From Thermaceae bacterium (GTDB lineage Bacteria; Deinococcota; Deinococci; Deinococcales; Thermaceae), in NCBI GenBank assembly GCA_015478585.1, contig JADMIM010000017.1, forward strand, positions 1 through 52,262: a DNA stretch of 52,262 nucleotides. The letters run 5' to 3'. The notes under the pieces are model-generated. The model did not search any database. It saw nothing but the letters and a program-made list of their open reading frames with translations, and was not told the DNA's origin. Position 1 is the stretch's first letter, and each line of letters begins with the position of its first letter. This document shows positions 43,514 to 52,138 of the stretch, piece after piece. A program made the translations under genes and the position numbers.

Positions 43514-45328
43514 GTGCAATCTATTCTACGCTGGTTCGTAGTAACCTCCGTGCTTCTGGCCCTTGCCTCGTGTGGAACTCAACAATACTCGAGCCAAGTC
43601 AGGGCTAATTCCCGGCAGGCTAGCGTTGACTTCGGCCCGAACGTCAAAATCTTCGATCCCAGCATGCCAACCAGCCAGATTCAGGCAACGGTAGATGCCA
43701 TCGCCCATCAGCAGGTGGACAGTGAGATGGGCACGCAGCGCTACGCACTGCTGTTCAAGCCCGGCATCTATGGCAGTGTTGCCAATCCGCTCATCATTCA
43801 GGTGGGCTACTACACCGAGGTGGCTGGCTTGGGTGAATCGCCTACAGATGTCACCATCAACGGTCACGTTGATGTCTACAATCGGTGTTTGGCTGCCGAT
43901 AACTGTATCGCGCTCGACAACTTCTGGCGCTCGGTCTCAAACCTGACCATCAACGTTACAGGCCTATCCGGTTGCCGTTCGTCTGGCAACTTTTGGGCAG
44001 TCTCCCAAGCAGCGCCGATGCGACGAGTCAAAATTACTGGCGGCAACCTTACACTGATGGACTACTGTACCGCCGGGCCACAGTATGCCAGCGGTGGCTT
44101 CATTGCCGACTCTCAGACCGACTTTATCATCAATGGGTCGCAGCAACAATTCCTGGTGCGAAACAGCAATATTGGGGGTTGGTCTAATGGGGTTTGGAAT
44201 CAGGTCTTCTCTGGTGTCGTTGGAGCCCCGCCCCAATCGTTTTCTACCCTGCCGGGCAATCCGCCCTACACGACCCTGGCGAGCAGCCCTATTACCAGGG
44301 AAAAGCCCTTCTTATACCTCGATTCGTCCGGTCGCTACAAGGTTTTCGTCCCGGCACCGCGCCGCAACTCGGTGGGCTCGAACTGGGGGAGTGGCCCTAC
44401 CGCAGGAACGTCAATCCCGATTGACGATTTCTTCATCGCTAAGCCCACCGATAGCGCACAGACAATCAACAAGGCGCTGGCCCGTGGTCAGAATCTGATC
44501 TTTACTCCTGGCATCTACAGCCTTGATAAGACGATCAAAATCACGCGAGCCAACACCGTTGTTCTCGGTATCGGCTTACCTACGCTCGTACCCAGCGACG
44601 GAAAAATAACAATGACCGTGGCTGATGTGCCTGCCGTGAAATTGTCCGGTCTGCTGTTCGATGCCGGGCCGGTGAATTCCCCAGTACTGCTACAAGTGGG
44701 CACCCGGCACGCCCACGAGAGTGACTCTGACGACCCGACCACACTCCAGGACATATTCTTTCGTATCGGTGGGGCCGGATTAGGCAAGGCTACCACCAGT
44801 CTGGTGGTGAATAGCGACAACACTATCCTGGATGACCTTTGGGTCTGGCGCGCCGATCACGGAAGTGGGGTCGGCTGGACGATCAACACTGCTGATACTG
44901 GGGTGGTTGTCAACGGTGACGACGTAACCGCTTACGGCCTGTTTGTAGAGCACTACCAGAAATACCAGGTCATCTGGAATGGCGAGAACGGTCGCACCAT
45001 CATGTTCCAGAGCGAGATGCCCTACGACCCACCAAACCAGGCCGCCTGGATGCACGACGGCATCAACGGCTACGCATCTTATAAGGTGGCCGACTCTGTA
45101 AAAACCCATGAGGCTTGGGGTTTGGGTAGCTACTGCTTCTTCAATGTCGATCCATCAATCCACGCCACACGTGCTTTCGAGGTTCCGGTTACACCAGGGG
45201 TCAAACTGCATGACCTACTAACCGTCTCCCTCGGCGGGGTCGGGGTCATCGACCATGTAGTCAACGACACCGGTGGCCCAGCGCAAGGAGCCGCAACTAT
45301 CCCGGTTAACCTCGTCAGCTACCCATAA
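43514..45328 (+). CDS. Lipoprotein with predicted right-handed beta-helix, unknown function
   Basis: 604 residues, GTG start. A lipoprotein signal peptide ends at the lipobox LASC (Cys20), so the protein is lipid-anchored outside the inner membrane. The rest is rich in short Val/Ile/Asn/Gly strands (PLIIQVGYYTEVAGLGESP, NLTINVTGLSGC, VVNSDNTILDDLWVWRADHG, VVVNGDDVTAYGLFVEHYQ), the pattern of parallel beta-helix proteins. LLFKPGIYGS and LIFTPGIYSLDKTIKI are pectin lyase-like turns, present twice, suggesting two helical domains as in GH55 beta-1,3-glucanases. I cannot name catalytic residues. GC content and codon use look more even than in neighbours, so acquisition by transfer is possible. Confidence 0.85.
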   Translation: MQSILRWFVVTSVLLALASCGTQQYSSQVRANSRQASVDFGPNVKIFDPSMPTSQIQATVDAIAHQQVDSEMGTQRYALLFKPGIYGSVANPLIIQVGYYTEVAGLGESPTDVTINGHVDVYNRCLAADNCIALDNFWRSVSNLTINVTGLSGCRSSGNFWAVSQAAPMRRVKITGGNLTLMDYCTAGPQYASGGFIADSQTDFIINGSQQQFLVRNSNIGGWSNGVWNQVFSGVVGAPPQSFSTLPGNPPYTTLASSPITREKPFLYLDSSGRYKVFVPAPRRNSVGSNWGSGPTAGTSIPIDDFFIAKPTDSAQTINKALARGQNLIFTPGIYSLDKTIKITRANTVVLGIGLPTLVPSDGKITMTVADVPAVKLSGLLFDAGPVNSPVLLQVGTRHAHESDSDDPTTLQDIFFRIGGAGLGKATTSLVVNSDNTILDDLWVWRADHGSGVGWTINTADTGVVVNGDDVTAYGLFVEHYQKYQVIWNGENGRTIMFQSEMPYDPPNQAAWMHDGINGYASYKVADSVKTHEAWGLGSYCFFNVDPSIHATRAFEVPVTPGVKLHDLLTVSLGGVGVIDHVVNDTGGPAQGAATIPVNLVSYP

Positions 45329-45392
45329 TACTGACTTCAGATCGAGAATAGTTCATTTGCCCATTGGAGACTACAGGTATTAATCCCCCCTA

Positions 45393-45411
45393 CCCCCCTT
45401 ACTAAGGGGGG
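45393..45411. repeat. CCCCCCTT/AAGGGGGG palindrome
   Basis: CCCCCCTT ACT AAGGGGGG, 8-bp arms. It belongs to the dispersed C-run/G-run palindromes of this genome and may help terminate the lipoprotein transcript, though no T-run follows. Confidence 0.55.
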
Positions 45412-45504
45412 CTAAAAGACCTAGCCAAGGTTAGTGTCTGAAGCAGGATGGGGCTGGACGGGGGGGGATTTCTAGACCTACCCCACCGGCTACAGGCTGA
45501 ATCC

Positions 45505-45585
45505 TAGCGCGGTTTTCGCAAAGAACCTTGGGATAACCTGGGCCTGTTTACTGTCCTGGGCGGCAAAAATCAGAGAACTGCCATA
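45505..45585 (+). repeat. MITE-like element, subfamily B, copy 2
   Basis: 81 bp from TA to TA. GCGCGGTTTTCGCAAAGAAC and CTTGGGATAACCTGGGCCTG match copy 1 closely; the right end (GAGAACTGCCA) is worn. It lies 7 bp beyond the end of the phosphonate permease gene. Confidence 0.8.
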
Positions 45586-45591
45586 CCCCAC

Positions 45592-47223
45592 TCAAACCAG
45601 CCTCGAGCGCAAGTAGCTCGAGGCAAAATCAATCAGATTGACCACGATCACAATGGCAATCACTCCGATAATCATTTGGTCATACTGGCCAGCCGCCATA
45701 GCCCCCTGGATAAAAAACCCGATGCCTCCAGCCCCCACGAAGCCCAGGATAATCGAGACCCGAAAGTTGATCTCGAAGCGGTAGACCGTATAGGAAACCA
45801 GGAGCGGCAACACTTGAGGCAAAATAGCCCAGCGCAGCACGTTCACCCCGGCAGTTCCGGTGGACTCGAGGGCTTCTATCGGCCCCTTGTCCACGTTTTC
45901 GATGGCTTCGCTGTAGAGCTTGCCCAAGTCGGCTACGGAGTGAATCGCCATCGCCAACACCCCGGCAAAGGGCCCCAGGCCCACCGCTGCTACCAAAATC
46001 AGGGCTAAAATTAAAGTGTCAATCCCTCGGTCTACGTTGTAGAAGGCCCGCGTGAAGTAAAACACCCCACGCATCCAGGGGCTCGCCCCGGTGAGGTTGC
46101 GGGCCGCCAAAAAGGAAGTGGGTAGGGCCACCAGGGCCGCGATAAAAGTGCCCACCAGGGCAATCTCCACGGTGATGGTCATGAAGGAGAGCACTTCTTG
46201 CAGGGGGAAGCGGTTGGTGCTGGGGTCGGCCAGCAAAGGCGGCCAGGCTTTCTGTCCGAATTGCACCAAAAAGGGCCAGCCCTTGACCAGTTTGGCCGGG
46301 TTGAACTCGGTAGCGTTGAAAGCCGGTAGCAGCAAGGAAAACACCGAGGCCAGCACTACCCCCGCCTGCAAGTCGCCGGTTTCTTCCAGCCGCAGGTTGC
46401 GCAGGTGCAGCAGCCCCGCGCCCAACATCAGCCCAGCCAGCACGAACACCGCGAATGCACCGTACTGAAGCCTGCTGGGCTGGAGCATCCGGTAGCCCTG
46501 ATTGGCGGCCTCAGCGGGTATTTTGCCCTTGAGGTCAGCCAGGCTCTGAATGGGCTCGGCCAGGGCCAGACCGTTTTCCTTAGCGACCTGGTTGCGGGCC
46601 TGGAGCCCGGCATTGTAAGCATCTACCAGTTGCAGATTGGCTCCGGCGGGGGTGGGCCGCAGGAGCTTGTAATATCCGGCGCTGTTAGGTAGGTAGGTAT
46701 GTCCTCCCTGGCTCGAGTTGAGCCAGAAGAAAGCCAACACTCCAGCAACCAGGCCCACCGCCAGCAGCGGCCAGCGCAGCCGAGGACGGTTCCAGGCCGC
46801 CAGGCCAATAGCCCCCAGCAGCACCAGCGCGGTGAGCAATTCCATCAAGCCATTAATCGGAGCCAGCCTGACCAGATGAACCGGCTGGCTATAAAAAACC
46901 AGCCCCGCCAGCAGGGTGGCCACCCCCGTAACCACCGCCGTCCAAGCTCCCCTGGGCCCGCCTCGGCGAGCTATCAGAAGGGTCAGAATCAGCAAAACTG
47001 GCAGCCCAAACAGCCAGGGAAAATCCGTGGCCAGGGCCAGCAGCGTGGGGTTGACGGTTTCGCGGGTGAGGTTGCCCAACGAACGGCTGAAGGGGAAAGC
47101 CACGAACGCAATCAGGAGGCCCACCGCAGCGCCCAGCCACAAGCGGCGCATAGAGCCTTTGGCAATCCCCGAGAGCAGAGCGATGGCAATACCACTGAGG
47201 ACATATAGAACGATGGCAATCAT
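45592..47223 (-). CDS. phnE: Phosphonate/phosphate-type ABC transporter permease, double length (PhnE-like)
   Basis: 543 residues, twice the usual PhnE length of about 270. The C-terminal half (about 285-543) is a standard permease: EVLSFMTITVEIALVGTFIAAL, ALPTSFLAARNL, the EAA-type cytoplasmic loop EAIENVDKGPIEALESTGTAG (about 440-460), and ending SIILGFVGAGGIGFFIQGAM. The N-terminal half has about six further hydrophobic segments plus a roughly 75-residue exposed loop (about 165-240), with no EAA loop I can find. The extra half is reminiscent of fused or duplicated PhnE proteins in this phylum. Part of the phnD-phnC-phnE cluster on the minus strand. Confidence 0.88.
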   Translation of the reverse strand: MIAIVLYVLSGIAIALLSGIAKGSMRRLWLGAAVGLLIAFVAFPFSRSLGNLTRETVNPTLLALATDFPWLFGLPVLLILTLLIARRGGPRGAWTAVVTGVATLLAGLVFYSQPVHLVRLAPINGLMELLTALVLLGAIGLAAWNRPRLRWPLLAVGLVAGVLAFFWLNSSQGGHTYLPNSAGYYKLLRPTPAGANLQLVDAYNAGLQARNQVAKENGLALAEPIQSLADLKGKIPAEAANQGYRMLQPSRLQYGAFAVFVLAGLMLGAGLLHLRNLRLEETGDLQAGVVLASVFSLLLPAFNATEFNPAKLVKGWPFLVQFGQKAWPPLLADPSTNRFPLQEVLSFMTITVEIALVGTFIAALVALPTSFLAARNLTGASPWMRGVFYFTRAFYNVDRGIDTLILALILVAAVGLGPFAGVLAMAIHSVADLGKLYSEAIENVDKGPIEALESTGTAGVNVLRWAILPQVLPLLVSYTVYRFEINFRVSIILGFVGAGGIGFFIQGAMAAGQYDQMIIGVIAIVIVVNLIDFASSYLRSRLV

Positions 47224-47234
47224 GGCGTTTTCCT

Positions 47235-47993
47235 CTAGGCCAGCATCTCTTTGCGTTCGTAAATATCATCTACCAGCGCGTCACTCAACTCGGCTGGTCT
47301 TCCATCGAAAACCAGCCGCCCCCGCTTGAAAGCGATGATGCGCTTGGCGTACTCCAGGGCCAAGTCCAGGGCGTGAATGTTGATAACCACCGTCACCCCC
47401 TGCTCGGCATTGAAGCCCCGCAGGGTGCGCATCACTTCCTCCGAGAGCACCGGGTCGAGATTGGCGGCAGGTTCGTCCGCCAGAATCAGGGCCGGTTCTT
47501 GGGCCATAGCCCTGGCGATGGCTACGCGCTGCATCTGTCCACCGGAGAGCGAATCCACTCGAGCATTCTCCTTGGTCGAAAGGTCTAGGCGGGCCAGTTG
47601 GGCCCTGGCAACCTCGTAGTCGTGCTCGGTATAGAGCCCTAGCAAACCCCGCCAGGTCGGCAGATAGCCCAGTCGCCCGTGCAGCACGTTGTCCAAAACG
47701 CTCAGCCGGTTGACCAGATTAAACTGCTGAAAAATAAAGCCCACCTTGCAGCGATATTTCTGCAAGGCCCGCTTGGACAGTTGGGTGATATCGGTTGCGC
47801 CAACCACTACCGAACCCTCAGAGGGAATCAGCAGGCCGTTGAGGGTTCGCAAAAAGGTGCTCTTCCCGGCCCCTGAACGTCCGATGATGGCGATGAAATC
47901 GTGGTCTGGGATGCTCAAGTTTACGTCCTCGAGGGCTCTAAACGACCCCTTGGGGCTTACAAAGGTCTGGCTGAGGTTTCTGACTTCAATCAT
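47235..47993 (-). CDS. phnC: Phosphonate-type ABC transporter ATP-binding protein
   Basis: ATPase of the same transporter. 252 residues from ATG 47993 ([16 protein letters not shown]); the frame is open to 48014, which would add MGKYRTA. Walker A is [15 protein letters not shown] (about 33-47), signature [14 protein letters not shown] (about 148-161) and Walker [14 protein letters not shown] (about 167-179). The phosphonate/phosphate-import subfamily is indicated by the [17 protein letters not shown] block, as in PhnC proteins. It lies 11 bp upstream of phnE and is separated from phnD by a terminator and a MITE-like element. Confidence 0.93.
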   Translation of the reverse strand: MIEVRNLSQTFVSPKGSFRALEDVNLSIPDHDFIAIIGRSGAGKSTFLRTLNGLLIPSEGSVVVGATDITQLSKRALQKYRCKVGFIFQQFNLVNRLSVLDNVLHGRLGYLPTWRGLLGLYTEHDYEVARAQLARLDLSTKENARVDSLSGGQMQRVAIARAMAQEPALILADEPAANLDPVLSEEVMRTLRGFNAEQGVTVVINIHALDLALEYAKRIIAFKRGRLVFDGRPAELSDALVDDIYERKEMLA

Positions 47994-48077
47994 GGCAGTC
48001 CGATACTTGCCCATAGCCTATCGCGTTTCCCAAATTTACGCTCCCAGCGACGAAGCGTAAATTGCCCCAGGCCCCTT

Positions 48078-48159
48078 TAGAATGGCTTTCAGAGAGAATA
48101 GGATCCTCCCCTTTGTTAGAAAGAGCCTACCCAGCTGCTTAATAGCGCAAACCGCGATA
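48078..48159 (+). repeat. MITE-like element, subfamily A, short copy 3
   Basis: 82 bp from TA to TA. GAATGGCTTTCAGAGAGAAT, GTTAGAAAGAGCCTACCCAG and GCGCAAACCGCGA follow copy 1 in order, with an internal deletion of about 27 bp. It sits between phnC and phnD, just after the phnD terminator. Confidence 0.78.
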
Positions 48160-48193
48160 GACCCCAAAGTCCTCAAAGCCTGCAATCTCGCTG

Positions 48194-48219
48194 AAAAACC
48201 CCCAGAGCAGGTCTGGGGG
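48194..48219 (-). terminator. Rho-independent terminator after phnD
   Basis: Read on the minus strand: CCCCCAGA, loop CCTGC, TCTGGGGG, then five T. The perfect 8-bp stem lies 22 bp beyond the phnD stop. It probably makes phnD the most abundant message of the cluster, with read-through or a separate promoter for phnC-phnE. Confidence 0.93.
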
Positions 48220-48240
48220 CTATTCATGCGACGAAGAGTT

Positions 48241-49113
48241 TTACTGGGCCAGCTTACGGGCCTCACGCACCGCGTCGTAGTCGGAGTCTTTGGCCGGAAC
48301 CATGTAGTCAATGCGGTAGAGATCAAAAAGCAGCTTGCTCTGGGGGGTCTTGATGCGCGAAATAGCCGCCGCAATGCCCTTGGCGAGGTTGGGGTATTTG
48401 GCGAGGAACTGCTTGGAAACGCTAAAGGTGTCGCCGGGAATGGGCTTGGAGTAGAAGATGGCGGTAATCTGCGAAGCCTCTTCGGGCTTGAGGAACTGCG
48501 TCCAGGCTCCGCTCTTGTTCTTGTCATCGTTAGCAAAAGTAGCCGCCGCATCTACCGACTTGTTGAGCACCGCCAGCACCGCCGCGTCGTGCTTGCCGGC
48601 AAAGACCTGCTTGGAGAAAAGCTTATCGGGGTCAAGTTTATCGGCAATCAAGGCAGCCCTGGGGAAGAGGTAGCCCGCGTCGGAGTTTTTGTCTACCCAG
48701 GCGATGGTTTTGCCCTCGAGGCCCTGAACATTTTTAATGCCCGAGTCCTTGCGCACCACAATAGCCGCCCAGTAGTAGGGGCTGGTTCCGCGCACGCTCT
48801 TGAGCAGCACCTCAGCCCCCACGTCCTGGTGGGCAATGACGTAGCCTGCCGGGGGGAAGAAGGCAAAATCCAGGTTGCCCCCGCGCATGGCCTCAATCAG
48901 GCCCCGGTAGTCGGTGGGGATGGAGATTTGCACCTGTACCGTGCCCTTGAACTCCTTCTCGATAAAGTCAGCGATAGCCTGCGCCGCTGGCTTGAGCTGG
49001 TCGGAGTTCTGGGTGGGGTTGAAGCCGATACGAATGGTGATGGGAGCCTGGGCCAAGGCCGCAGACAGGCCTAGACCGAGCAATGCCGTAAGCATGAGCA
49101 GGGTGCGTTTCAC
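48241..49113 (-). CDS. phnD: Phosphonate/phosphate-type periplasmic binding protein
   Basis: Receptor of the transporter, 290 residues, GTG start. The signal peptide (RTLLMLTALLGLGLSAALAQ, residues 3-22) leads to the PhnD fold: IRIGFNPTQNSDQLKPAAQA (about 28-47), YRGLIEAMRGGNLDFAFFPP (about 69-88), GLEGKTIAWVDKNSDAGYLF (about 131-150) with the Ser/Asp ligand-binding turn, and GKHDAAVLAVLNKSVDAAAT (about 171-190). Members bind phosphonates, phosphite or phosphate; which one cannot be decided. TATAGT lies 12 nt before the start. A strong terminator follows. Confidence 0.93.
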   Translation of the reverse strand: MKRTLLMLTALLGLGLSAALAQAPITIRIGFNPTQNSDQLKPAAQAIADFIEKEFKGTVQVQISIPTDYRGLIEAMRGGNLDFAFFPPAGYVIAHQDVGAEVLLKSVRGTSPYYWAAIVVRKDSGIKNVQGLEGKTIAWVDKNSDAGYLFPRAALIADKLDPDKLFSKQVFAGKHDAAVLAVLNKSVDAAATFANDDKNKSGAWTQFLKPEEASQITAIFYSKPIPGDTFSVSKQFLAKYPNLAKGIAAAISRIKTPQSKLLFDLYRIDYMVPAKDSDYDAVREARKLAQ

Positions 49114-49236
49114 GCTGAAGAGTCTACTATAAGTTTTGTCAGGTTGGTATCAAGGGAAAATGAGTTAAACGCTAAACGTCGAACGACTAACGCCGAAAGC
49201 CAAAGGCTGAGGGCTAAAAGTAAAATGCAAAGGGCC

Positions 49237-49292
49237 TTAAAGCCACACCAGGACAGTATAATTGCTTTATCAAGAAATACCGTCTGGGACGC
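49237..49292 (+). repeat. Repeat family C, core copy 4, with long microrepeat arms
   Basis: The core TTAAAGCCACACCAGGACAG ... CGTCTGGGACGC differs from copy 1 at about ten positions. The flanks form the clearest arms of the family: the left arm (49169-49220) has CTAAACGTCGAACGACTAAC and GCCGAAAGCCAAAGGC, and the right arm (49315-49375) has TTTTTAGCCTTCGACCTTCG and CTTGGCGTTAGACGTTTAGC, roughly its reverse complement. It fills the spacer between phnD and the HAD gene. Confidence 0.85.
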
Positions 49293-49430
49293 AGTTTGTG
49301 TTTTTAGGGTTTTGCCTTTGAGTTTTTAGCCTTCGACCTTCGACCTTTTTGCCCTTGGCGTTAGACGTTTAGCTTTCCGCTCTCTGCTTTCAGTTGACCG
49401 TGAAGCCACCGAGCCCTTAACCTGCAACTA

Positions 49431-50096
49431 ATGAAAGCCCTGATTTTCGACCTCGATGGAACTATTTTTGATAGTGAGAGCGCTATTTTCAGAGCCTGGC
49501 AGACCGTATATGCCGAGCAGGGAGCAACCCTGACCTTACAGACCTGGCTGCCCCTGATTGGCACCAACGAGGTAGCCTTCAATCCCCTGACCGACATCGA
49601 GGGACAGGTGGGCCGTTCGGTAGACCACGATGCGGTTTTGCAGCGGGCCAAGACCCTCGAGCAGGAGTATGTGAATGCCACCGATACCCTGCCCGGCGTA
49701 CGCGAACTCATCGCTGAAGCCCACGCTGGGGGGCTAGGGTTGGCAGTAGCCAGCAGTTCTGGTCGCACCTGGGTAGAAGGCCATTTGCAGCGACTGGGGC
49801 TGATAGATTACTTCTCGCTGTTGTGCACCCGTGACGACGTAGAGCGCACCAAGCCCGACCCCGCGCTGTTTTTGCGGGCGGCGGAGGGCTTGGGGGTGAA
49901 ACTGAACCAGGCCATTGTGCTCGAGGACTCCCTCAACGGCATCAAGGCCGCCAAAGCCGCAGGAATATTCGTGGTGGTCATCCCCAATCCCCTGACTCGG
50001 CATTTAGATTTGAGCGAGGCCGACCTGATTCTCAGCTCCCTGAAGGAGATAACCCTCGAGGAGCTGTCCCGCAAGACCGCTATAGAGGAGGCTTAG
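49431..50096 (+). CDS. HAD-superfamily hydrolase, beta-phosphoglucomutase-like subfamily
   Basis: 221 residues. Motif I FDLDGTIFDSE (6-16) contains the nucleophile Asp7 and Asp9; the helical cap (about 17-85) has LPLIGTNEVAF; motif II is VASSSGR (about 104-110); motif III Lys in RTKPDPALF (about 139-147); motif IV is IVLEDSLNGIKAAKAAGIFVV (about 162-182). The layout matches phosphatases and phosphomutases of the PGMB/Gph subgroup. Substrate unknown. It begins without a ribosome site after repeat C copy 4 and is followed 2 bp later by the DUF1304 gene. Confidence 0.94.
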   Translation: MKALIFDLDGTIFDSESAIFRAWQTVYAEQGATLTLQTWLPLIGTNEVAFNPLTDIEGQVGRSVDHDAVLQRAKTLEQEYVNATDTLPGVRELIAEAHAGGLGLAVASSSGRTWVEGHLQRLGLIDYFSLLCTRDDVERTKPDPALFLRAAEGLGVKLNQAIVLEDSLNGIKAAKAAGIFVVVIPNPLTRHLDLSEADLILSSLKEITLEELSRKTAIEEA

Positions 50097-50098
50097 GT

Positions 50099-50452
50099 AT
50101 GGGGTTTTTAGCCAATCTTGTGGTGCTACTTATCGCTTTGCTGCACGGGTATATCCTGGTGCTCGAGATGTTCTTATGGACAACCCCCAGGGCCATGCGG
50201 GCTTTTGGCACTTCCCCCGAGTTTGCCAAAGCCAGCGCTCCTCTGGCAGCCAATCAGGGGCTGTACAACGGCTTTCTGGCCGCCGGGCTGCTGTGGGGGC
50301 TGCTCAGCGGGGGTTTTGCAATCAAGGTATTTTTCTTGCTATGCGTGCTAGTCGCAGGAGTTTACGGTAGCCTAACCGTGGTCAGGCGCATCCTTTACAT
50401 TCAAGCCCTACCGGCGGCGATAGCCCTAATTCTGCTGTTGCTCTCGCGCTAA
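50099..50452 (+). CDS. DUF1304-family small membrane protein
   Basis: 117 residues with four hydrophobic segments (about 5-25, 49-70, 75-92 and 97-115). The family block NQGLYNGFLAAGLLWGL (about 51-67) and the preceding MFLWTTPRAMRAFG (about 24-37) are diagnostic of DUF1304 (COG3759) proteins. Function is unknown in the family. It is coupled to the HAD gene, and its last 27 bp overlap the end of the convergent DinB gene. Confidence 0.92.
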   Translation: MGFLANLVVLLIALLHGYILVLEMFLWTTPRAMRAFGTSPEFAKASAPLAANQGLYNGFLAAGLLWGLLSGGFAIKVFFLLCVLVAGVYGSLTVVRRILYIQALPAAIALILLLLSR

Positions 50453-51016
50453 GAAGTTAGGGTTTTGCCCGTAGAGTTCGATGTAGTAATCAATCAGATC
50501 GGTCTCGAGCGGCGGGTGTCCGAAGTGGCGAATCGAAGTAGCTAACTGCCCCCGGTGGTAGGTGGCGTGGCTGACAATATTCATCACCCCCTGCCACTTG
50601 GGAATAGAAGCCTCGAGCCAGGGCACGTGCATCTGGCTATTGGCGAAGTAAAGGGCCAGCTCAGGGTCAACCAAAAACCCTGCGAGTTGTTGGTAGCGGG
50701 CCAGAATCACCTGATAATCGGTCTCGAGGTGGCCGAACTCGGCGTAGTAAGTGGGGTCGGGCGGCTCCTCGAGACCAGGATTTTCCCCCGCCAGCAGTTC
50801 GTACCAGCCCCAATCGGCCTGGAGCATATGTTCCAGCGTTCCCCGCACGCTCCCGTGTCCAGTTCCCAGGTCGCGCCCATACTCTTCGGGCGATAGTCGG
50901 CCCACCGCCCGCAAGGTGCGCCGGGTGGCCCACACGGTGTAACCCAGGTGGGTAGCTAAATAGGTCTCTAAAGGGATCAAGACTGGCTCATCTCCCGTCC
51001 CCACCAACCCTTCCAA
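50426..51016 (-). CDS. DinB-family protein (four-helix, metal-dependent hydrolase-like)
   Basis: 196 residues. Four-helix DinB/YfiT-like fold with a likely metal triad: His in GTLEHMLQADWGW (about 59-71) and the HxxxH-like pair in VSHATYHRGQLATSIRHFG (about 148-166). DinB proteins act as thiol-dependent transferases or hydrolases, often with bacillithiol. The ATG at 51016 overlaps the upstream gene by 40 bp. A TTG at 50982 (MIPLETYLATHLGYTVW) is an alternative start that matches the fold better. Second gene of a DinB pair. Confidence 0.87.
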   Translation of the reverse strand: MEGLVGTGDEPVLIPLETYLATHLGYTVWATRRTLRAVGRLSPEEYGRDLGTGHGSVRGTLEHMLQADWGWYELLAGENPGLEEPPDPTYYAEFGHLETDYQVILARYQQLAGFLVDPELALYFANSQMHVPWLEASIPKWQGVMNIVSHATYHRGQLATSIRHFGHPPLETDLIDYYIELYGQNPNFLAREQQQN

Positions 51017-51972
51017 AGCCCCATGCCCGCCTCTTTGGAAAGTGGTGTGCCCAGTTGTTTAAGTACCAATACGATCTGGCCCCGGTGGTGCGACTCGTGC
51101 GAAATCAGATAGCTCATAAAAGAGGTGAGGGAGCCGGGAAAACCGTTCACCCCTAAACCAGCTCGGTAACGCCGCAATAACAACGACTGAATGGTTTTTC
51201 CCGAGTCGCTCAGGGCTTGCTTCAAGGTTTCGAGGCTCAGATTCTCCTCGCGCCCAAACTTTAGGCTGCCCTTTGCAAGTTCAGGCTCTGACTCTTCGAC
51301 CCAGCGAATCCGCACGGTATGCATATGCCCCAACTGTTGGCCCACAGTCATGCCCCCTGACGAAGCGCTAACCCCCAGCCCGCCATCAGGAATGTTTTCT
51401 AAAAGACCCAGGTTGATAGCGTTGTGAGCCTGCCAAGTCTCGAGCAAATCATCCAACACCCGCCCCTCTGCCATCTCGTGCTCCTTGTAGATACTCCCTT
51501 TCAAAATCTGCCGCACTGCCCCTGCATGGTAGGCGGTGTGGGCAATGTTGTTAATGGCGGCAGTGAGGCCGGATTGATGCCAAGACGGTTTGCTGCCGAT
51601 GAACTCGCGCAGGGCTTGGTATTCATGCCAGAAACCGGTCTTTATCTCGCTCCACTGGGCCTCGCTGGGCGATTCAATCTTCCAACTGCGGCCCCAGTCG
51701 GCCTGGTACTCCTCGTCCTTGCCCCCAGCAAGGATGTGGCGCGTGTAGGCCAGCGTGACCCGAACGTGGTCGAGGTGCGCTGCCACACAGGTGCGGCCCA
51801 GCCCGAGCGACCTAGCCGCTTCCAGAGCGCTGAGGTTTTTCACAGCGAACCATGCCCCGTTGTACCAGCCATATTTCTCTCGGTCGGTCTCGTCACCCTC
51901 TACGGCCAGCTCGAGGCTGGAGAGGAGGGCTTGGGCAATGCCTGGAGGGTCATCTAAAGCAGAAGCCTTCAT
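50977..51972 (-). CDS. Two-domain DinB-family protein
   Basis: 331 residues made of two DinB-like four-helix domains. The first (about 1-165) has HLDHVRVTLAYTRH (about 66-79) and NIAHTAYHAGAVRQIL (about 142-157). The second (about 170-331) has LGHMHTVRIRWVEE (about 213-226) and HESHHRGQIVLVLKQLG (about 290-306). Each domain therefore keeps an early His and a late HxxxH, compatible with one metal site each. It overlaps the following single-domain DinB gene, so three DinB domains are made from one transcript. Activity and substrate are unknown. Confidence 0.85.
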   Translation of the reverse strand: MKASALDDPPGIAQALLSSLELAVEGDETDREKYGWYNGAWFAVKNLSALEAARSLGLGRTCVAAHLDHVRVTLAYTRHILAGGKDEEYQADWGRSWKIESPSEAQWSEIKTGFWHEYQALREFIGSKPSWHQSGLTAAINNIAHTAYHAGAVRQILKGSIYKEHEMAEGRVLDDLLETWQAHNAINLGLLENIPDGGLGVSASSGGMTVGQQLGHMHTVRIRWVEESEPELAKGSLKFGREENLSLETLKQALSDSGKTIQSLLLRRYRAGLGVNGFPGSLTSFMSYLISHESHHRGQIVLVLKQLGTPLSKEAGMGLWKGWWGREMSQS

Positions 51973-52057
51973 ATGCTAACCCCTTTCCCTGAACTCGAGA
52001 GTTCAATTACGAAAATAACAGAATCGGCCTGTCCACACAACCCCGTCCAAACCGCGA

Positions 52058-52128
52058 TACGGTGGTTTTCGCAAAGAACCTTGCGATGGCCTGAGCATAT
52101 TTATCGAGCCAGACTGAGAACCGCGATA
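52058..52128 (+). repeat. MITE-like element, subfamily B, copy 3, abutting apaG
   Basis: 71 bp from TA to TA. GGTGGTTTTCGCAAAGAACC, then CCTGAGCATATTTATCGAGCC, and CTGAGAACCGCGA at the right end. A stray right-end fragment of another copy (AAACCGCGATA, 52049-52059) touches it on the left. The element ends 10 bp before the apaG start codon. Confidence 0.82.
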
Positions 52129-52132
52129 GGAT
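52127..52132 (+). promoter_or_regulatory. -10 box of apaG formed at the end of a MITE
   Basis: TAGGAT, whose TA is the right target dinucleotide of the element, ends 6 nt before the ATG at 52139. The message would be leaderless. Confidence 0.5.
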
Positions 52133-52138
52133 TGAAGC

